Shown here one piece after another: positions 57,075-64,000 of a stretch of 64,000 nt of DNA. Position numbers and translations under genes: made by a program. The stretch is from Dryomyza anilis (Eukaryota > Arthropoda > Insecta > Diptera > Dryomyzidae): the NCBI GenBank assembly GCA_951804985.1, contig OX638133.1, positions 73,290,367 to 73,354,366 of the forward strand, given 5' to 3'. Within the stretch, counting starts at the first letter, position 1; every line of letters begins with the position of its first letter. The notes under the pieces are model-generated. The model saw only the letters and a program-made list of their open reading frames with translations. It had not been told where the DNA came from and ran no database searches.

Positions 57075-58440
57075 TACACGGATAGAAAAGATTTGTTTGA
57101 ATATTTTATATATTCCCCAGCAGAATCTGTCAAACTTATCATAAATATGTTACAATACAAACATAAAATTTTAATTGCATTTGAATATACAATTTCTTGG
57201 CAGTTTACTTGGTTATAAATATGTTTCAAAACAAACAAAAAATGCGATTCAAATCGAATTATAACGAATGTTCGCAACGCTCGTCTTCATTCGATTAGTT
57301 ATCGATAGACGAAGTTGGCAACGTTTTCTACCCACGCCATTTTTTTTCCATTGTCTGAACATATTGATGTTTAAAAACAAACAAAAAAAAAATTGGATTT
57401 AAATAAATGTATTCTTCAAAAATTCTTCTTGTATACGAAGTTGGCACTCGTTGAGCAGAATTTTCTATCTACGTCTCTTTTGTCATCGTTTGAAGTATGT
57501 ATTGGTCCTTTAAAACATACTGATGTTTAAAAAGAAACAAAAAAATGAAATTTGATGTAAATAAAAGTATTCTTGCAATATTCTTCTTGTATACGAAGTT
57601 GACACTCGGTGACCGCCATTTTTTGCATACGTGTCTTTTGATGTTTGTTGAGAAAACGTATTCGTATCGGTAATACGATGTCATTTATTAATTTAAAAAG
57701 TATACAATAGTATTAATAGTACAGTATATAATTTAATTGTTCCTGAATGTTTTTCTAAAAATATTGTGAAAAGCCGACACGGATATTTCATAAAAAAAAA
57801 AACAACTACAGAAAAATCAGTGCTTCTATTTTCAAACAGAATCCGGCATGGTATTTTTACAACAGACTCCGCGAATTTCTTGCTCGAATCTCGCTATGTG
57901 CTGCACTGAGACTTGTACTTGCAGTTTTAATTCAATTATTTATTTATGCATATAAAAATTTGTATATGAATTCAAGTATTATTAATTCCCCTGTGCATGT
58001 TTAATGATTTTTAATAACATTTAATAACAAAAAAAACAATATTTTATTTATATTTTATTTTCAAGATTTCCTTTCCAAAAATATTTAGATATGTTTTTAT
58101 GCAAACATACTATGTTTCTCTGGAAACATATTTATATTCAGGTCGTTCCAAATCATGTTATATTTTAAACATATTTATGTTTCGGTTCAAATATTTATTT
58201 TGTTTTGATGTAGTAATTATTATGTTTCTATTAACATATACCATTTTAAGGTGCAACATCAAAATGTTACCGTGATATCATAATGTAAATCAGAGCTCAT
58301 TACAACTCTGTTCAAGTCTCAAGACAACCCTGTTTACAAATGATTTATTAGGCAAATATATATTATGTTTACATAAAATTCCAAACATACATGTTGCCTG
58401 CAAAATTATGTTTCGGAGAACCATTTTTTTGCAGCGTGTA
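57075..58440. mobile_element. Large foldback element of ATGTTTG words
   Basis: Short inverted ends TACACGGATAGAAAAG and TACACGCTGCAAAAAA. The outer parts are full of AAACATA/TATGTTT words; the right 190 bases match 5461-5600. The middle has a repeated CTTGTATACGAAGTTG block (57428, 57587). Confidence 0.5.
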
Positions 58441-58489
58441 CCGTTTTTTCTTTTTATGGTATTGAAGAATTCCTCTTAACTTTTCTTTT

Positions 58490-59510
58490 TTTATACCCTA
58501 CACTAAGAGTGAAAGGGTATATTCAGTTTGGTACGCCGTTTGTAACACCCAGAAGGAAGCATCTCCGGTATGGAAAAGTATATATATTCTTGATCAGCAT
58601 GACCTCCTGAGTCGATTTAGCGATGTCCGTCTGTCCGTCTGTCTGTCTGTCTGTCTGTTGAAATCCCTACTACTTTTAAAATTGAAAAGCTAGATAAATG
58701 AAACTTATAACTTAGATTACTAATATACCTACGAAAAAATTGGCGAGATCGGTCCATTGTGACCTATGATCCGACCACTTATGTTCAAATACCTCATATA
58801 AAATGTACATATAAAGATCAATTTTTATCTATACGTGCTTAGGAAAACTTTTTTGGTCAAATATATATTGATATCATGCTCAAATACATGATAATAATGT
58901 TTTCCGGCGAAAAGACTTGTGGTTCACAAAAAAAAAATCGAAATTCGGTATACCTACCCATTTGTAAATATGGGTATCAAATGAAAGAAAAATCTTCAGG
59001 GATGGAAAGTTTGTAGTTATTTTCAGGATTCGTATACCATGGGTATACGGTATGGGTGTAGGGTATTTATAGTCGGCTTAGACCGACTATAATTTTGATA
59101 ATTCTAACTATCATAATTACACCTACTTTAAAATTTCCTATGTGATCTAACCTTCCCAACTGGTTTTATTTCATTTTTAGCTCTTTTTTGTTTTTTTTTT
59201 CATTATTTTTTCTTTATTTTTTTGTTATTATTTTTTTCTTTATTTTTCTTTGTGTATTTATTATTATTTAACTTGTTTATTATTTCCCTTTTTATTAACT
59301 CCTTTTTTATTTTCTATCTATCTTTTTTTAACTTTTTTATATTCTTTATTTTTTTTTTTTTTTGTTTTTATTATTTTTTTCTATATTTTTTGTTATTTCA
59401 TTTTATTTATTATGTTTATAATATTCTTTTTTATTATTTTATTTTTTTAATATTTGCTTTTTTATTATTTCCTTTTTATTTTCTTTCTATCTATGTACTT
59501 TTTTTTACTT
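58490..59510 (+). repeat. Tandem duplication, unit 1: dispersed repeat plus T-rich tail
   Basis: A full TATACCCTACACTAAGAG-family copy (58490-59167) followed by a T-rich tract. The next unit repeats it at an offset of 1021 bases with high identity, including the CCGTCTGTCTGTC run and the AACTGGTTT end. Confidence 0.8.
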
Positions 59511-59672
59511 TTTATACCCTACACTAAGAGTGAAAGGGTATATTCAGTTTGGTACGCCGTTTGTAACACCCAGAAGGAAGCATCTCCGGTATGGAAAAGT
59601 ATATATATTCTTGATCAGCATGACCACCTTAGTCGATTTAGCGATGTCCGTCTGTCCGTCTGTCTGTCTGTC

Positions 59673-59703
<31 letters not shown>

Positions 59704-60455
59704 CTGTCTGTCTTTTGAAATCCCTACTACTTTTAAAATTGAAGAGCTAGATAAATGAAACTTATAACATAGATTACTAATATACCTACGCTGTATGTGC
59801 GAAAAACTTGGCGAGATCGGTCCATTGTGACCTATGATCCGACCACTTATGTTCAAATACCTCATATAAAATGTACATATAAAGATCAATTTTCATGTAT
59901 ACGTGCTTAGGTAAACTTTTTTGATCAAATATATATTGATATCATGCTCAAATACATGATAATAATGTTTTCCGGCGAAAAGACTTGTGGTTCACAAAAA
60001 AAAAATCGAAATTCGGTACACCTACCCATTTGAAAATATGGGGATCAAATGAATGGAAATTCTTTAGCGATTGAATGTTTGTAGTTATTTTCAGGATTCG
60101 TATACCCTGGTGACCTATATATCACTTTGAATGGTAACCACACATATGTGTAGGGTATTTATAGTCGGCTTAGACCGACTATAATTTTGATAATCCTAAC
60201 TATCATAATTACACCTACTTTAAAATTTCCCATGTGATCTAAGCTTCCCAACTGGTTTATATTCTTTTTTTTTATTATTTTCTTTTTAATACTTTTTTGT
60301 TTTTTATTCTTTTTCTTTATTTATTTTTTTCTTTATTTTTGTTATTTTTTGCTATGTATTTATTTTTATTTCACTTGTTTATTATATCATTTTTTATTTA
60401 CTTTTCTTTTTTTTATTTTCTTAAATTTTTTCTATTCTGTTATATTATATCTCAT
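59511..60455 (+). repeat. Tandem duplication, unit 2
   Basis: Second copy of the preceding unit. Differences include a longer CTGTC/CCGTC run, the insert CTGTATGTGCG near 59790 and an extra CACACATATGTGTAGGG. Low-complexity Phe/Leu frames are rejected. Confidence 0.8.
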
Positions 60456-61052
60456 ATACAGGGTGGTCCGCTTTGGGGTGCAAATATTTTAAGGACTGAT
60501 TCCTTGATTCATTTCATAAAAAAAAAATTGTTCTAGAGTTAAGGTCTATTTGGAACACCCAATGATTACAGGGTGTTTTTAAAATTTACTTTAGAAAAAC
60601 TGATACAACCGTATATTTAATTATAACTTCTACAATTGGCAAAAATATTAGATTCATTTTACAGATAATCGATCACAGTTTCTAGTAAAATTTTAATATT
60701 GGCATTTTATGTGGTGCGCTAGCAAATTTTTCTCATCAAAGTAAAAAAAAAATATTTTATTAAAACTTTATTTTATAAAACATAGTTTTTCTCGAAATTT
60801 GTATCTATTATTTTGTTTATCTTTTTTTATTATTTGAATGTACTATAGTGTAATAAACAGTGCTCTCAAAATTCTTAAATTCTTCAAAATGCAATTTTAA
60901 TATAAAAAAAAACAATATCTAGTTTTTACAGAATTCTATTTTATGTATTTATTTTACAAAATTTTCATTCTTAACTTCTTCGTTAGCCTGTTTATATCTA
61001 AAATTTATCATTATTATATCGAATTTAAAAATGATCGTCAAATGGTTTGTAG
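60456..61052. other. AT-rich sequence, possible transposon end
   Basis: CAGGGTGGTCCGCTTTGGGG at 60460 and ATTACAGGGTGTTTTT near 60567 resemble DNA-transposon ends, but no matching partner was found. No gene. Confidence 0.35.
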
Positions 61053-61967
61053 TAGAGATGGGCACGTGAGTGAGTTTTGACTCACACTTACTCACACTCA
61101 CGAAAGATTTTTTCTAATCACGCACACTCACTCACGGCCTTTTTTGCTCTACTCACACTCACTCACAATCACGTGAGTAAAATTAAGATTCAATCAAAAT
61201 CACGCGTGATCACGCGTGATTCACGTGAATCACGCTAAATCACGTTTTTTTGCTATTGTTTTCAGAATGCATAAAAATAACTTTTCATTTGTAATGTTGG
61301 TGAGATTGGTCGACCGAGCGAGGCACCTCCAATACAATCTACATCTTTAAAATCTAATAATGATGTTATGATGTTATGGATTTTAATAAAATATATTTCA
61401 ATTTTTAACGGAGATGGAAATGTGAAAGACCTTCGATATGCTTTTCATATAAAAACGTAAAAATTGCCTCGAAGAATAATTCTCCGTTGAACAATTCGTG
61501 TAAAATCTTTGAGAATTGTCTCTGAAAAATTATTTGTGTAAAAGAATTATCAATAGAAAAATAGTCCGGAGTAGAATTTACCAGGGATGAATTGACTTTG
61601 GGAAAAAACTATTTTTGAAGCGATTTTTTTGGTCAATACATTTATAACTCGTATATAAACGGGACCCCCACACGAACCCCTGGAACAAATTAAACTTAAT
61701 AAACAAAAGGAAGTCAATACAGAGTTCTCATGTATAGTTGAAATTGAATTAAAAAATTGATTAAAAAATTAAGCCTTCTGAGTTCAAGGGGTGGTCCTAC
61801 TTGTTCTGTAGTTCATCAAAAATATCGAAAAATCGCAAAAAATTAAAAGTGAGATTTTTTTATTTTATGAAATATTCGACTCACGCATATTTCATAACAC
61901 TCACTCACAATCACGTGAGCAAAATTCACGTTAATCACGCTGATTCACGCTCACATGCCCATCTCTA
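61053..61967. mobile_element. hAT-type MITE with CTCACACTCACG words
   Basis: Inverted ends TAGAGATGGGCACGTGAG and TAGAGATGGGCATGTGAG. Flanks GTTTGTAG (61045-61052) and ATTTGTAG (61968-61975) match at 7 of 8. Near both ends it repeats ACTCACACTCACG and AATCACGTGAATCACG; the centre is AT-rich. 915 bases, no ORF. Confidence 0.85.
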
Positions 61968-64000
61968 ATTTGTAGGAATGTTTTTCCTTTAATTTATATT
62001 TTATAATTATTTAATATAATTTAGTATTTATTTGATTTGTATACCTAATTTTATTTTAATTTCTAAGATTTATTTTAATTAATTAAGATTTTTTTTTAAA
62101 TGATTTTAATTTAATTTTAAATTTGTTTTTATTTTCATTTTCTATTTCCTAAATTAATTAATTTCTTTAGTTTTCAATTAAAGTCACCTATTATATATTT
62201 TGAGATATTGAGAGAATTGTTTATATATTATTTAAAGTTTATTATTTATTTTCTTTTTAATATATTACTTTTTTTTATTATTTTTATTTCTTTTTAATTT
62301 TTATTTTTCATCTGTTTTCTTTTCACAAATTGTTATTTCTATTTCTACTTTATTTTCTTTGTTGCATTTAATTTAATTAACTTAATACAATTCTAAACCA
62401 AAAGACTCAAATGCTATGAAACAAGTTAAACAAATGATCTTTTTTATACGCAAGAAATTCCGCTGAAAGAGCATTTGCCAATTGAATTAAAATGAATTGC
62501 ATCAAAGCGAACCTGGAAAAATGTATAATAAAATAACTCTTAATTTTGCAAACACAAAAAGCTAATGATAATGACATAAATACAAAAATAAAAAAAGACG
62601 CACATCAAGTACAATGAAATGTCTCTTTTATGGGAAACAACATCAAATCAATTAGGCCCATGGCATATCACTACCATATGCAGTCATACGATAGGAAATA
62701 AATAAAAAAATAAAGGATATCATCTATTCTTATTGATGGGCAGGCGGCATGAAATCAATCAACACAAAACAGAACCGCAATAAATGAAAACAGGCTGCTC
62801 GGTTGTTCCTGTTGTCGACACCCACACAAATTGGGTTTGTGACATGTCGTCAGTTGGGATTTCTGTAGGCAATACCATTTGCTAAACACGTCTGACATAT
62901 TGTAAGTCAGCGCTGCACAGTCGAACCCAGCGCAGCCCATACCCAGTCCATTCCAGCTCAGAGCCCCGTCGGGTGCGAACAGCAATAATACGAAGTATAA
63001 CAAACAAGCAATCAATCAATCACAACAGCATCGAAAACACTGCGGAAACACGTCGGAAAAATAAATAGAACCTATATGCAAAATGAGACACAGACAGCAC
63101 CTCGTTCGTATAAAGGAAATGAAAAATATGTGAAATAAATCTACAGATTCAGGCATTAGGTTTGTCCTAAGCTAGAGTTGTGGTAATGGTGCAGTTGAGG
63201 CAAAGCTAGAGCTAAGGTAAAGGTAAAAAATGAGCACAAAATAAATGTTTTTATTTTATACGAGTTTGCCTGAAAGCTAAAAGGTCTGTTAAACGTTATG
63301 TGTTGACTTTAGTTGGGTGTCTTGATTATGATGATTATTACTTTGTATTATTATGACCCTATGTGAAAGCTCTCAGACTAGCATTTTAATATAGTTTCTA
63401 ATATATTTATAATAAATACATTTATAAATTAATTCGAAGTTCTTATGAACAACAATATAAATAAAAATATGACCGAATGATTGTTAATTCCTTTTATGAA
63501 CATTTTTGTTATTTTAACATAATATAATTTTTTCAATCTTAAACAACAATGAAAATAAAAAAAAATATTTATAAAGATAAAACAATAAATAAAATAATTT
63601 ATAAAAGTTTTAATAAAATAAACTAATATATAATAAAATAAAATAAAAATGCATTTTCGTATTTCAATTATAAATCCGCGATTAAAACAATTAATGTTTA
63701 AATATCTTTTAATAACACTGTTCTACAAGGATTTTCTACCGAAGTGAAACTTAACATTTCTGATAGATTTTGGTCTCCTGTTTCTTGCTTCATACTCAGA
63801 ATTTGCCCACCACGTCCAGATTTTGCAAAAATTCGAGTCAAAGTGGCAAAAAGGCAATTTTTGGTACTTTATATCGCAATTTATCGCTCGATTTCGACAA
63901 AGATGCAAAATAAAATATGAACCCTAAAAGTATAAATTTTGTCCGTTGGGCGTTCCGGGCCCAAGTATTTATACTATCATATGGCTTAATATCTGTAGTT
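61968..64000. other. Intergenic or intronic sequence, one GC-richer island
   Basis: No exon found. Bases 62740-63060 are distinctly richer in GC and free of repeats. An 86-codon minus-strand frame there lacks any recognised motif and is not called. The island could be conserved non-coding DNA or an untranslated exon. Confidence 0.4.

Noticed and set aside
58620..58660. CTGTCTGTCCGTC run as a CRISPR-like or satellite array
   Set aside because: It is a short microsatellite inside a dispersed eukaryotic repeat, with no spacers.
62755..63015. 86-codon minus-strand frame starting with a hydrophobic, signal-like segment
   Set aside because: The signal-like start and several Cys are suggestive, but there is no homologous motif and no promoter or poly(A) context. 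It is noted only as a GC-richer island.

Overview
The window is a repeat-rich, strongly AT-biased piece of a higher-fly genome (Diptera, Brachycera; a calyptrate such as a blow fly or house fly relative is my best inference). The evidence is a cluster of Lcp65A-type larval cuticle protein genes, two CYP4-clade cytochrome P450 genes with short spliceosomal introns, an RTE-like retrotransposon, a tRNA-derived SINE and very many short inverted-repeat elements. Nothing is bacterial, and no rRNA, CRISPR array or operon is seen.

Genes. (1) Four two-exon cuticle protein genes: two in tandem on the minus strand (367-805, 4192-4627) and two in tandem on the plus strand (15827-16414, 24324-24925). Each has a four-codon first exon (MFKF), a secretion signal and an RR-1 chitin-binding region. 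(2) P450 A on the plus strand, 8473-13312 (eight exons; the N-terminal exon was not found). (3) P450 B on the minus strand, 27778-37642 (all nine exons). A and B face tail to tail with the plus-strand cuticle genes between them, and exons 2-5 have identical lengths, so they are inverted paralogues. (4) The last two exons of an unrecognised lysine-rich, probably coiled-coil protein on the minus strand (47998-49813). (5) An intact endonuclease/reverse transcriptase ORF inside an RTE-like element (18800-22124) flanked by a 14-bp target duplication.

Repeats fill most of the rest. Five insertions have hAT-type ends (TAG...CTA) and 8-bp target duplications (four perfect, one 7/8): 12123-12625, 28852-29143, 41803-42880, 49908-50231 and 61053-61967. 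Two have piggyBac-type TTAA flanks (40858-41434, 51758-52001). A tRNA-derived SINE occurs at 25149-25457 and 41956-42237 with perfect target duplications, plus older copies. A dispersed family beginning TATACCCTACACTAAGAG occurs at least seven times. Several foldback elements share a terminal motif close to ACACNCAGAAAAAA but carry different, self-complementary microrepeats inside. A 2.4-kb T-rich tract (45400-47800) contains a decamer array with T6 runs in helical phase. Several elements are nested, which gives a relative chronology.

Functionally, the cuticle genes should be expressed in epidermis and secreted into cuticle, and the P450s should be ER-bound monooxygenases. They are neighbours with no sign of co-regulation beyond proximity. 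From about 50 kb to the end I see no convincing exon.
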